Shown: piece by piece, positions 1 through 7,350 of the stretch
Numbering within the stretch: position 1 is the stretch's first letter
Layout of the letters: every line of letters starts with the position of its first letter
Origin: Janibacter anophelis NBRC 107843
Lineage (GTDB): Bacteria > Actinomycetota > Actinomycetes > Actinomycetales > Dermatophilaceae
DNA: 59,395 nt
NCBI RefSeq assembly: GCF_001570945.1
Contig: NZ_BCSQ01000016.1
Location: 1-59,395, forward strand
Direction: 5' to 3'
The notes under the pieces: model-generated
What the model was told of the DNA's origin: nothing
Database searches by the model: none
The model's input: the letters and a program-made list of their open reading frames with translations, nothing else
Translations under genes and position numbers: made by a program

Positions 1-496
1 TCACGACGTACTTGCGCAGGCGGGCGCGGCCGGTCTCCCGCCGCTCCGTCCCGACGTGCAGCTGCTCCTCGGACCGGGTCATCGCGTCACCGGTCGTGGG
101 CCCGGAGGTGTCGTGACCGACGACGTCCTCGTCGAGGGTGCCCTCGCCGGCTCGTCCCGCTGCGGGTGTGCCCGCGGCGCCACCGGCGAGGCCGTAGTGG
201 GCGAAGAGACGCTCCTCCTCGGCGGGCTCGAGGTGTCCCTCGTCCTCGATGTTGGGGGCGTCCTTGACCTGGTCCTTGGTGTACGGGACGCGCAACCCGT
301 CCTCGGTCCGCTGCGCCTGCTCCAGGGGGACGAAGGTGGATCGGGTCCCGAAGAGCCCGGTCTTCACGGTGACCCAGTCGGGGCGGCCGGTCTGGTCGTC
401 GAGGTAGACCTGACCCACGCTCCCGATCTTCTCGCCGTCGGCGCCGTGGACGTCCTGCCCGATGACCTGCTCGATGTCGTTGCGGTCGATGCTCAT
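1..496 (-). CDS. PRC-barrel / DUF2382 stress-type protein (3' end outside window)
   Basis: The frame opens at an ATG read leftward from 496 and stays open to the window edge, so the C-terminus is missing. The first ~80 residues look like a PRC-barrel: an IGQDVHGADGEKIG-type start, then a stretch describing contact with tyrosine- and aspartate-rich strands. After an acidic Gly/Ala-rich linker comes MTRSEEQLHVGTERRETG, the usual opening of a DUF2382 (YsnF/AvaK) domain. Proteins of this architecture are common in actinobacteria and are thought to act in general stress tolerance; the biochemical role is unknown. It is followed on the same strand side by another stress-type small gene and by a strong hairpin. 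Confidence 0.85.
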   Translation of the reverse strand, partial: MSIDRNDIEQVIGQDVHGADGEKIGSVGQVYLDDQTGRPDWVTVKTGLFGTRSTFVPLEQAQRTEDGLRVPYTKDQVKDAPNIEDEGHLEPAEEERLFAHYGLAGGAAGTPAAGRAGEGTLDEDVVGHDTSGPTTGDAMTRSEEQLHVGTERRETGRARLRKYVV

Positions 497-575
497 GTCC
501 CGTTCCTCTCGTCGTGTCGACGGCCGGTTCCGGCCGGGGACACCTCGGGTCTACCCGGGAGCCCAGAGCAAAAAC

Positions 576-624
576 ATGACGAAGGGGGTCGGGCACCGTG
601 GTGGTGCCCGACCCCCTTCGTCAT
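576..624. terminator. Perfect 22-bp hairpin, terminator
   Basis: Positions 576-597 and 603-624 are exact reverse complements around a 5-base loop. The stem lies just beyond the stop codon of the small leftward gene 638-817 and upstream of the leftward gene starting at 496, so it probably ends transcription of the former. Each arm carries CGAAGGGGG (580-588, and 612-620 on the other strand), the 9-mer that is over-represented across the window. No clear T-tract follows, which is normal for actinobacterial terminators. Confidence 0.8.
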
Positions 625-637
625 CAGTGGCGGAGCG

Positions 638-817
638 TCACTCGCCGATCTTGCCGTCGAGGAACTCGCGGCCCTGGTCGGTCTTCTCCGCATCGAGGCC
701 CTTGCCCTCGGCGAACTCGCCGGCCTTGTCCAGGCCCTGGTCGCTGTGCTCCTCGACCTTGTCGCTGTGCTCGCCGAGCGCGTCGGTGGCCTTGCCCTTC
801 AGATCGTCGAACCCCAT
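638..817 (-). CDS. Small Rv0909/MT0933 antitoxin-like or CsbD-like protein (59 aa)
   Basis: A 59-residue, highly charged helical protein opening MGFDDLKGKATDALGEHSDK and carrying a GLDKAGEFAEGKG segment. This resembles the MT0933_antitox (Rv0909) family, whose founding member is described as an antitoxin in mycobacteria; CsbD-type stress proteins look similar. The start is secured by AAGGAG six bases upstream. No toxin gene is adjacent (the neighbours are the PRC-barrel gene and YceI), so a role as a general stress protein is as likely as an antitoxin. It was found by reading the sequence, being below the usual size cut-offs. Confidence 0.75.
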   Translation of the reverse strand: MGFDDLKGKATDALGEHSDKVEEHSDQGLDKAGEFAEGKGLDAEKTDQGREFLDGKIGE

Positions 818-935
818 GGTGTTCTCCTTCTGTTGTCGGGTACCCGGTAGGTGGGCGTGCTCCTACCCAAACATGCCTCGGGTCGCGCATCAACCGGAAC
901 GGTGCCACGATGGGTTCAGGTGGTTGAAAAACCAA

Positions 936-967
936 TAGTTGACAAAACAACTAAAACCCTCTAGTGT
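936..967 (+). promoter_or_regulatory. yceI promoter with overlapping palindromic operator
   Basis: TTGACA at 939-944 and TAGTGT at 962-967 are separated by 17 bases, a good housekeeping sigma promoter. The -35 is embedded in the inverted repeat TAGTTG-N6-CAACTA (936-953), which looks like a dimeric repressor site of MarR or TetR size. A second small inverted repeat, TGGTT-N5-ACCA, lies just upstream (about 920-934). No regulator gene is adjacent, so the binding protein is unknown. The A/T-rich composition stands out in this GC-rich DNA. Confidence 0.7.
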
Positions 968-1028
968 TCTTCCTGTTCCACCAACCACCTGATCTTCCCC
1001 CCGATCACCCCGCCCCAAGGAGAACCCC

Positions 1029-1595
1029 ATGACCGACGTCACCACCACCACCGCCCTGACCGAGCTCGCCGCCGGCACCTACGTCATCGACCCGAGCCAC
1101 TCCGAGGTCGGCTTCGTCGCCCGCCACGCGATGGTCACCAAGGTCCGCGGCTACTTCCGCGAGATCGACGGCGCCATCACGATCGCCGACGACATCGCCG
1201 CCTCCTCCGCCAAGGCCGCGATGAAGGTCGACTCCGTCGACACCGGTGCCGCCGACCGCGACGGCCACCTCAAGTCCGCCGACTTCTTCGACGCCGAGAA
1301 CCACCCCGAGATCACCTTCGTCTCGACCGGCGTCTCCAACGTCTCGGGCAACGAGTTCGACCTGACCGGTGACCTCACCATCCTCGGTGTCACCAAGCCG
1401 GTCACCCTCAAGGCCGAGTTCGACGGCACCGCCCAGGACCCCTTCGGCAACGTGCGCGCCGGCTTCACCGCCAGCACGGTCGTCGAGCGTGAGGACTGGG
1501 GCCTGACCTGGAACGCCGCCCTCGAGACCGGTGGCGTCCTCGTCTCGAAGAAGATCACCCTGAACCTCGAGATCTCCGCCATCAAGCAGGCCTGA
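1029..1595 (+). CDS. YceI-family lipid-binding-like protein
   Basis: 188 residues with the YceI opening motif (AGTYVIDPSHSEVGFVARHAM), the FDAENHPEITFVST segment and the C-terminal DWGLTWNAALETGGVLVS block. YceI proteins form a lipocalin-like barrel that binds isoprenoid-like lipids; here there is no signal peptide, as in most actinobacterial homologues, so it is probably cytosolic. AAGGAG precedes the ATG by a normal distance. It is driven by the promoter/operator at 936-967 and followed by a hairpin at 1614-1645, so it is a single-gene unit. Function in this organism is unknown; stress or acid tolerance is often suggested. Confidence 0.9.
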   Translation: MTDVTTTTALTELAAGTYVIDPSHSEVGFVARHAMVTKVRGYFREIDGAITIADDIAASSAKAAMKVDSVDTGAADRDGHLKSADFFDAENHPEITFVSTGVSNVSGNEFDLTGDLTILGVTKPVTLKAEFDGTAQDPFGNVRAGFTASTVVEREDWGLTWNAALETGGVLVSKKITLNLEISAIKQA

Positions 1596-1613
1596 CCTCG
1601 ACACCCCCGCGGA

Positions 1614-1645
1614 GCCGGGGCCGGTACCCCCTGACCGGTCCCGGC
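1614..1645 (+). terminator. Hairpin terminator after yceI
   Basis: Arms 1614-1625 and 1634-1645 pair over 12 positions with a single mismatch, around an 8-base loop. The hairpin lies 18 bases after the yceI stop codon and before the def promoter. Confidence 0.65.
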
Positions 1646-1679
1646 TTCGTCATGCCCGGAGGCAAATAGGATGCCGCCC

Positions 1680-2273
1680 ATGACGATCCACCCCATCACC
1701 ATCACCGGCGAGCCGGTGCTGCACACCCGCGCCGAGCCGGTCACCGAGTTCGACGGGCAGCTGCGCACCCTCGTCGAGGACATGTACGCCACGCAGGAGG
1801 CCGCCCACGGCGTCGGCCTGGCCGCCCCGCAGATCGGGATCGGCCTGCGGATCTACACGTGGAGCATGGCCAACGACGACGGGGTCCCCACGCTGGGGCA
1901 CGTCATCAACCCCTTCGTCCGGGCGGCCAAGCCCGCCGTCGGCGAGCCGGACCGTGACAACGAGTCCGAGGGCTGCCTGTCCGTGCCGGGCTACTCCTTC
2001 CCCCTGCGTCGCGGAGAGAGCGCCGAGGTGAGCGGCTACGACTGGGACGGCAACGAGATCTCGTTCTCGGCCACCGGCTGGTTCGCCCGCTGCATGCAGC
2101 ACGAGTACGACCACCTCAACGGGTTCCTCTACGTCGACCGGCTCAACGAGAAGTGGAAGAAGAAGGCCCGCAAGGCGGTCAAGGCCGAGGGTTGGGGCGT
2201 CCCCGGCCACACGTGGATGCCGGGGGAGGGGCCGGACCCCTTCGGTCACGACGACGACGTCGACGAGGAGTGA
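1680..2273 (+). CDS. def: Peptide deformylase
   Basis: Removes the formyl group from the N-terminal methionine of nascent proteins. All three deformylase motifs are present: GVGLAAPQIG, EGCLSVPG (the Cys metal ligand) and QHEYDHLNG (HExxH-type ligands). The 197-residue length is normal for actinobacteria. The start is placed at ATG 1680 because TAGGAT (1667-1672) ends 7 bases before it, the leaderless pattern shared by many genes here. An in-frame ATG at 1671 with GGAGG at 1658-1662 is an alternative that would add three residues. Its TGA overlaps the GTG of miaA. Confidence 0.95.
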   Translation: MTIHPITITGEPVLHTRAEPVTEFDGQLRTLVEDMYATQEAAHGVGLAAPQIGIGLRIYTWSMANDDGVPTLGHVINPFVRAAKPAVGEPDRDNESEGCLSVPGYSFPLRRGESAEVSGYDWDGNEISFSATGWFARCMQHEYDHLNGFLYVDRLNEKWKKKARKAVKAEGWGVPGHTWMPGEGPDPFGHDDDVDEE

Positions 2274-3193
2274 TCCCGCAGGTCATCGCTGTCGTCGGCG
2301 CCACGGCGACCGGCAAGTCGGACCTGGCGCTCGACCTCGCCGAGTCACTCGGCGGGGAGGTGGTCAATGCCGATGCCATGCAGCTCTACCGCGGCATGGA
2401 CATCGGGACCAACAAGCTGCCGGTCGAGCAGTGGCGCGGTGTCCCGCACCACCTCCTCGACGTGCTCGAGGTGACCGACGAGGCGACCCTCGCCGACTAC
2501 CAGGCGCGTGCCGAGGTCGCGGTCGTCGACATCCTGGGTCGCGGCCGCGTGCCGGTCCTCGCCGGCGGGTCCGGGCTCTACGTCCGGGCCGCGCTGGACC
2601 ACCTCGACATCCCACCGACCGACCCTGCGGTCCGTGCCCGGCTCGAGGCCCACGCCCAGGACGAAGGGGGGCGCGCCGCCCTTCGTCGTCGGTTGCGTGA
2701 GGTCGACCCCGCCGCCGCGGAGGCCATCGAGCCCAACAACACCCGGCGCATCATCCGGGCGCTCGAGGTCGTCGAGATCACCGGACGCCCGTTCTCGGCG
2801 ACGGCGCCCACGAAGCGCTACCGGCGCCCTTCGCTCGTCATCGGGCTGCGCGACGACTGGGACGCGCTCACGGACCGGATCGAACGCCGCGCGCGCACCA
2901 TGTGGGAGGCCGGGCTGCTCGACGAGGTGACCCGGCTCGACGCCGCCGGCCTGCGTCGGGGGCGGACCGCCTCGCGGGCCATCGGATACGCCCAGGCGCT
3001 CGGCGAGCTCGACGGGCGCTGGGGGCGCGAGGAGGCCATCGCCGACACCGCGCGCGCGACCCGCCGCTATGCCCGGCGGCAGGAGTCGTGGTGGCGCCCC
3101 GACCCGCGCGTGGAGTGGCTGGACGCCGCCGACCCGGCGCTGCCGGAGGCCGCGTCGCGGCTCGCGCGGCGTCCGACACAATGGACGCCATGA
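2270..3193 (+). CDS. miaA: tRNA dimethylallyltransferase
   Basis: Adds a dimethylallyl group to A37 of tRNAs that read UNN codons. The P-loop GATATGKS lies at about residues 10-17, followed by the NADAMQLYRGMDIGTNK substrate-binding segment and a late RRYARRQESWWRPD segment typical of MiaA. The start is GTG 2270, overlapping the def stop (GTGA), which gives 307 residues; the longer open frame upstream is def read out of frame. The gene contains GAC-GAA-GGG-GGG, an instance of the window-wide CGAAGGGGG motif using the rare GAA codon. It overlaps dapF by ATGA. Confidence 0.95.
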   Translation: MIPQVIAVVGATATGKSDLALDLAESLGGEVVNADAMQLYRGMDIGTNKLPVEQWRGVPHHLLDVLEVTDEATLADYQARAEVAVVDILGRGRVPVLAGGSGLYVRAALDHLDIPPTDPAVRARLEAHAQDEGGRAALRRRLREVDPAAAEAIEPNNTRRIIRALEVVEITGRPFSATAPTKRYRRPSLVIGLRDDWDALTDRIERRARTMWEAGLLDEVTRLDAAGLRRGRTASRAIGYAQALGELDGRWGREEAIADTARATRRYARRQESWWRPDPRVEWLDAADPALPEAASRLARRPTQWTP

Positions 3194-4059
3194 ACCTGCG
3201 TTTCACCAAGGGCCACGGCACCGAGAACGACTTCGTCCTCGTGCCCGACCTCGAGGGTGAGCTCGACCTCACCCCGGACCAGGTCGCGCGGCTCGCCGAC
3301 CGCCACGCCGGCATCGGCGGCGACGGCGTGATCCGCATCGTGCGCACGGCGCACGCGCGCGAGGAGGAGGTGCGGGCGCTCGCCGACGAGGCGGAGTGGT
3401 TCATGGACTACCGCAACGCCGACGGCTCGCTGGCGCAGATGTGCGGCAACGGCACCCGCGTCTTCGCCACGTGGCTGCGCCGCGAGGGCCTCGTCGGCGA
3501 GGAGTTCGCCATCGCGACCCGCGCCGGGCTGCGGCGGATCCGCTTCGAGGGCGAGGAGGTCGTCACGCACATGGGCACGTGGCGCTTCGTCGACGAGGCG
3601 AAGGCGCAGGCACAGGGCTTCGACGCGCTCGTCCACGTCGAGGAGGCCGAGGACGTCACCGAGCCGTACTCGGCACTCTCGCTCGACCTCGGCAACCCGC
3701 ACACCGTCGTCGCGCTGCCGGAGAACGTCAACCTCAACGGGTTGCGGTTGCGCCGCCCCCCGATGGTCAAGCCGGTGCCCCCGGAGGGGAGCAATGTCGA
3801 GTTCGTCCGCGTCCTCGGGCCGGGGCACATCTCGATGCGCGTGCACGAGCGGGGCGTCGGCGAGACCCGGTCCTGCGGCACGGGCGTGTGCGCGGCCGCC
3901 ATCGGGACCGCCTTCTGGTCCGGCGGCGCGGACTCGACCGGTGAGATGACCGTCGAGGTGCCCGGCGGCACGCTGCGCGTGCGGCTGCTGCCCGGCCGCG
4001 AGGTCGAGCTGGCCGGGCCCGCCGTGCTCGTGGTCGACGGGACGACGACGCTCGCCTGA
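3190..4059 (+). CDS. dapF: Diaminopimelate epimerase
   Basis: Converts LL- to meso-diaminopimelate for lysine and peptidoglycan. Both catalytic cysteine motifs are present: MCGNGTR (about residue 82) and SCGTGVCAAA (about residue 228). Length 289. The ATG at 3190 overlaps the miaA stop (ATGA); an in-frame ATG at 3181 inside miaA is possible but less likely. The miaA-dapF order is common in actinobacteria, where hflX often follows; here about 10.6 kb of other genes separates it from hflX. Confidence 0.96.
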   Translation: MNLRFTKGHGTENDFVLVPDLEGELDLTPDQVARLADRHAGIGGDGVIRIVRTAHAREEEVRALADEAEWFMDYRNADGSLAQMCGNGTRVFATWLRREGLVGEEFAIATRAGLRRIRFEGEEVVTHMGTWRFVDEAKAQAQGFDALVHVEEAEDVTEPYSALSLDLGNPHTVVALPENVNLNGLRLRRPPMVKPVPPEGSNVEFVRVLGPGHISMRVHERGVGETRSCGTGVCAAAIGTAFWSGGADSTGEMTVEVPGGTLRVRLLPGREVELAGPAVLVVDGTTTLA

Positions 4060-4110
4060 GGTCACTCCCTTCGTCCGATGGTGGTGAGTCCGCGGCGATA
4101 GCCTCCCCGG

Positions 4111-5013
4111 ATGGAGCTGCTGACGGACGCGGCGGTCGGGGACTGGCTGCTCGAGCGAGCGGGCGACTGGGGGCGGGTCGGGGGCGTTGCCGGGACGGGG
4201 TTCGAGGCGTACGCGCGGATCCTGCACCCGGTGCCGACGACCCGCATGGATCTCTCGACCGCTGACGAGTGGGGGATGCACCCGGTGCTCGAGGAGACAC
4301 GCTGGTCGTGGGCGCAGGTCGCGGCGCGACAGGGGCTGACGATGCACCCACTCGTCCAGTGGAACCGTCTCGCCGACCTGCACCAGGGGATCTCCTTCGA
4401 CGACGGCTGGCAGGTGGGGCAGACGGACGAGGGGCGACTCGGCAACGACCTCCTCGCCGGGCTCATGGAGCACCTGGCGCGAGAGACGGTCACACCCGAG
4501 GAGCTCGTGGTCGGGATCTGGAACGGCTGGGGCGAACTCACGGGCGGCGTCGCGGTGTGGTACGTGGCCGAGGGGAGGGGACCCGCGGCTTGGCTGGCGC
4601 GGCGTCGTGGACACCAGGAGGCCGAGCGGCGGCTGGAGGAGGCGCTGCGCCACGACATCCGGGACGCGGCGGCTCACGGACCGCACCTGGAGTGGCCGGG
4701 GAGGGAGATGGTCCTCTTCGCCACCTCGGTGGAGGAGCTGAGTGACCCCACGTGGGCCGAACGCGCCGGGATCGGCTCACAGCCCGGCTGGCCGGGCATC
4801 GGTCCGCAGCTCATCTGGTCGGCCGACCGGTCCTGGGTCGTGGCGAGCGAGATCGACTGGGACAGCACGATCGTCGCGGGCTCGCGCGCGCTCGTCGACG
4901 CGGTGCTCGCGGACGAGCGTCTCGAGGCCTACGAGGTCGACGAGGACGCGGACCTCACGTGGGAAGGCGACGTGGTCAATCCGCCGCGGGCCGGGTGGCG
5001 CGCAGCACCCTGA
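4111..5013 (+). CDS. Hypothetical protein (300 aa)
   Basis: I do not recognise a family. The protein is soluble, acidic and Trp-rich, with no signal peptide or membrane segment. It opens MELLTDAAVGDWLLERAG; the middle (VTPEELVVGIWNGWGEL) and the C-terminal part (WVVASEIDWDSTIVAGS) look like a conserved actinobacterial hypothetical. The start is supported by TAGCCT (4099-4104) six bases before the ATG, a leaderless arrangement. The last 38 bases overlap, tail to tail, the end of the leftward methyltransferase gene. Confidence 0.8.
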   Translation: MELLTDAAVGDWLLERAGDWGRVGGVAGTGFEAYARILHPVPTTRMDLSTADEWGMHPVLEETRWSWAQVAARQGLTMHPLVQWNRLADLHQGISFDDGWQVGQTDEGRLGNDLLAGLMEHLARETVTPEELVVGIWNGWGELTGGVAVWYVAEGRGPAAWLARRRGHQEAERRLEEALRHDIRDAAAHGPHLEWPGREMVLFATSVEELSDPTWAERAGIGSQPGWPGIGPQLIWSADRSWVVASEIDWDSTIVAGSRALVDAVLADERLEAYEVDEDADLTWEGDVVNPPRAGWRAAP

Positions 5014-5587
5014 AGCCCCGGCTCGACGCCGTCCGCTCGGTCGGCAGGCCGAGCTCGTCGGCGATCCAGCGTGCGTACGAGTCGGCGCCGAGGTTCTTGC
5101 CGATGACGAGGTGGGCGTCGGCACCCGGCGCCAGCCGTGGGAGCCAGGTGCGCAGCAGCTCGTGCACGGCTGGTTTGCCGATGCGGATCGGCGGGTTGGA
5201 CCAGATCGTGGCGAAGGGGGTGTCCGCCGGCACCTCGTCCGGCCGGACCGCGCGCACGTTGCCCAGCCCGAGGGCTGCGGCATTGCGACGGGTGAGGTCG
5301 AGGGCGCGTTCGGTGACGTCGACGGCCCAGACGGTGGCGCCGGGGGAGCGCAGGGCCAGGGTGAGGGCGATCGGTCCCCAGCCGCACCCGATGTCGAGCA
5401 GGTCTCCGGCAGAAGGGGGTTGGGGCACCTCGTCGAGGAGGATCGCCGTGGCCTTGTCCAGCCCTGCGGGGGAGAAGGTGCCGCCCGCGGTCTCGACGGT
5501 CACCTCGCGCCCGGCGAGCGTGACGGTGACGGTGCGGCGCTCGCCCGCGGTCGCAGCAGGCGAGTCGGTGAAGTAGTGGTCGGTCAC
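4976..5587 (-). CDS. Class I SAM-dependent methyltransferase, RsmC-like
   Basis: 203 residues with a Rossmann methyltransferase core: motif I LLDIGCGWGPIAL, motif II acidic end VWAVDVTERAL, and the N6/N2-methylating signature NPPIRIGK. Small 'MTS' domain proteins of this size resemble the C-terminal half of RsmC, which methylates G1207 of 16S rRNA; the exact target here is inferred. The start is GTG 5587, six bases after TAAGGT (5594-5599 read leftward). The 3' end overlaps the rightward gene 4111-5013. Confidence 0.88.
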   Translation of the reverse strand: MTDHYFTDSPAATAGERRTVTVTLAGREVTVETAGGTFSPAGLDKATAILLDEVPQPPSAGDLLDIGCGWGPIALTLALRSPGATVWAVDVTERALDLTRRNAAALGLGNVRAVRPDEVPADTPFATIWSNPPIRIGKPAVHELLRTWLPRLAPGADAHLVIGKNLGADSYARWIADELGLPTERTASSRGFRVLRATRPAAD

Positions 5588-5685
5588 CGCCCCACCTTAG
5601 GTCGGCCCTGTGCCGATCGCGGAGGGCTGTCGGTGGCCAGTGGGAGCGTCGTGGTGATGGCGGGTCGGGGAAGTGGATCCACCTC

Positions 5686-5714
5686 TTGACAGATTCGAAC
5701 AGGTGTTCGAAGAT
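5686..5714 (+). promoter_or_regulatory. SOS (LexA) box in the promoter of the HNH/DUF222 gene
   Basis: TCGAAC-AGGT-GTTCGA (5695-5710) is a perfect palindrome matching the actinobacterial/Gram-positive LexA box core CGAAC-N4-GTTCG. It sits immediately behind TTGACA (5686-5691) and covers the spacer up to a weak -10 (GAAGAT, 5709-5714), so LexA binding would block transcription. The start of the downstream gene is about 24 bases further on. Confidence 0.85.
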
Positions 5715-5737
5715 GGACGTAGCGCAAAGGGGGCGTG

Positions 5738-7321
5738 ATGTCGGAGCAGTCGCAGACCGAGGAGGGCCACGAGCCGGGAGGGGACCCGGCCGGGCTGGCG
5801 GTCGTGCCCGGGCTGCCCGATCGTCTGCGCGCCGCCGCCGAGGCCCTGTCCGCCGCCCGCCCCGAGGGGCTCGACGAGAGCGAGTTGCTCGAGGTCCTCA
5901 CGGCGCTCGAGGCGACGAAGGGCGCGGCTGCTGCCCTCCAGGCGCGAGTGACCGCGCAGTTCGTGGAGCAGCGAGATGCCCGGGTGGCCGAGCAGCGCGC
6001 CGACGAGCAGATCTCGGCCCGGGACGCGCGGTGTCGCCGCCGCAGCTCCAGGGCCGAGGTGGCCCTGGCGCGCAGGTGCTCGCCGGGGCAGGCGGATCGT
6101 CACGTCGGGATCGCTCGGGCGCTCGTCCACGAGATGCCGCAGACGATGGCCGCGCTGACGGTCGGTGCGATCGGGGAGTGGCGCGCGACGATCATGGTCC
6201 GGGAGACCGCGTGCCTGTCGGTCGAGGACCGGATGGAGGTCGACCGGCGGCTCGCCGGCGACCTGACCCGGCTCGGTGACAAGGAGCTGGCCGCAGCGGC
6301 CCACCGTGCGGCCGCAGACCTGGACGCGGAGGCCATGGTGCGACGCCGGCGCAAGGCGGTGGCCTCACGCAGCGTGTCGGTGAGGCCGGCACCGGACGGC
6401 ATGGCCTGGCTGAGCATCCTCGGGCCGATGGTCGACGCGGTGGGGGCGTTCGCGGCCCTGCGGGCGGCGGAGTCGGCCCGGCACGTGGCGACCGGCGACC
6501 CGCAGGTCGACGCCGAGCGAGCGGCCGATGAGCGCGGCCGTGGGGCCTGGATGGCCGACACCGCGCTGGAGCTGCTGTCCGGGCGGGCCGCCGGTCAGGT
6601 GCAGCCGGTGGAGGTCGGGCTCGTCATGGGGCCGGGGTCGCTCCTGCCGGAGGGGCATCCCTTCGCTCGGGTGGCCGGCGGAGGGCCCACCTGCGCGGAC
6701 CCTGCGTGCTCCGATCCGGCGTGCCCCGAGACCACCCGATCTGTGCCCACCGGCGCGGCCGGCGTAGGCGACGAGGTCGAGGTCGTCGGCCACGGTGCGT
6801 GGCCCGGTGACCTGGCCCGCGAGCACCTCCTCCGCCTGTGCGACGCCGGGACGTCCACCTGGCTGCGCCGCCTGTGGACCACACCCGAGGGCCGTGACCT
6901 CGTCGCCATGGACTCGGCCCGCCGGGTCTTCGGCGGAGCATTGCGCCGGTTGATCGAGCTGCGCGACGGAGGCCGGTGCCGGGTGCCGTGGTGCGGTGCA
7001 CCTATCCGCGACATCGACCACGTCGACCCGGTCGCCGGTGGTGGCGTGACCTCCGCGGCCAACGGGATGGGCGTGTGCCAGCTGCACAACCTCGTCAAGG
7101 AAGCCGGCTGGACCGGCGCGGTGATCGAGACCGGGCTCGACCCCGGCGGTGGGTCCCACGAGGCCACCCTCACCACCCCGACAGGCAGCGAGTACCGATG
7201 TCCCGCGCCGCCATTGCTCGGCCGCGGTCGCGGAGCACCCTCCCGCCGACGGGCCATACGCCCCGACCTGAGGGACTCACCCTTCGAGATCCAGCTCGTC
7301 GCGGCCTTCGACGCGGCGTGA
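5738..7321 (+). CDS. DUF222 / HNH endonuclease-domain protein (13E12-like), SOS-controlled
   Basis: 527 residues. The first ~330 form a helical DUF222-type region with many Arg and Ala; the C-terminal ~110 residues carry an HNH nuclease fold: CRVPWCGAPIRDIDHVDP (paired Cys, Asp-His), then GVTSAANGMGVCQLHNLVK (Asn, Cys-xx-His). Such proteins are multicopy in actinobacteria (the 13E12 repeat family of Mycobacterium) and some behave like mobile or group-I-intron-like elements. AAAGGGGG lies just upstream; GTG 5735 is a possible alternative start. The LexA box at 5695-5710 predicts induction by DNA damage. It converges on glpK. Confidence 0.88.
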   Translation: MSEQSQTEEGHEPGGDPAGLAVVPGLPDRLRAAAEALSAARPEGLDESELLEVLTALEATKGAAAALQARVTAQFVEQRDARVAEQRADEQISARDARCRRRSSRAEVALARRCSPGQADRHVGIARALVHEMPQTMAALTVGAIGEWRATIMVRETACLSVEDRMEVDRRLAGDLTRLGDKELAAAAHRAAADLDAEAMVRRRRKAVASRSVSVRPAPDGMAWLSILGPMVDAVGAFAALRAAESARHVATGDPQVDAERAADERGRGAWMADTALELLSGRAAGQVQPVEVGLVMGPGSLLPEGHPFARVAGGGPTCADPACSDPACPETTRSVPTGAAGVGDEVEVVGHGAWPGDLAREHLLRLCDAGTSTWLRRLWTTPEGRDLVAMDSARRVFGGALRRLIELRDGGRCRVPWCGAPIRDIDHVDPVAGGGVTSAANGMGVCQLHNLVKEAGWTGAVIETGLDPGGGSHEATLTTPTGSEYRCPAPPLLGRGRGAPSRRRAIRPDLRDSPFEIQLVAAFDAA

Positions 7322-7322
7322 C

Positions 7323-7335
7323 CGAGCGGGGCTCG
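7323..7335. terminator. Short hairpin between converging genes
   Basis: CGAGC-GGG-GCTCG (7323-7335) lies between the stop codons of the HNH gene (7321) and glpK (7351). The stem is only 5 bp, so it is a weak candidate for a bidirectional terminator. Confidence 0.35.
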
Positions 7336-7350
7336 AGCAGGATGCGTCGC

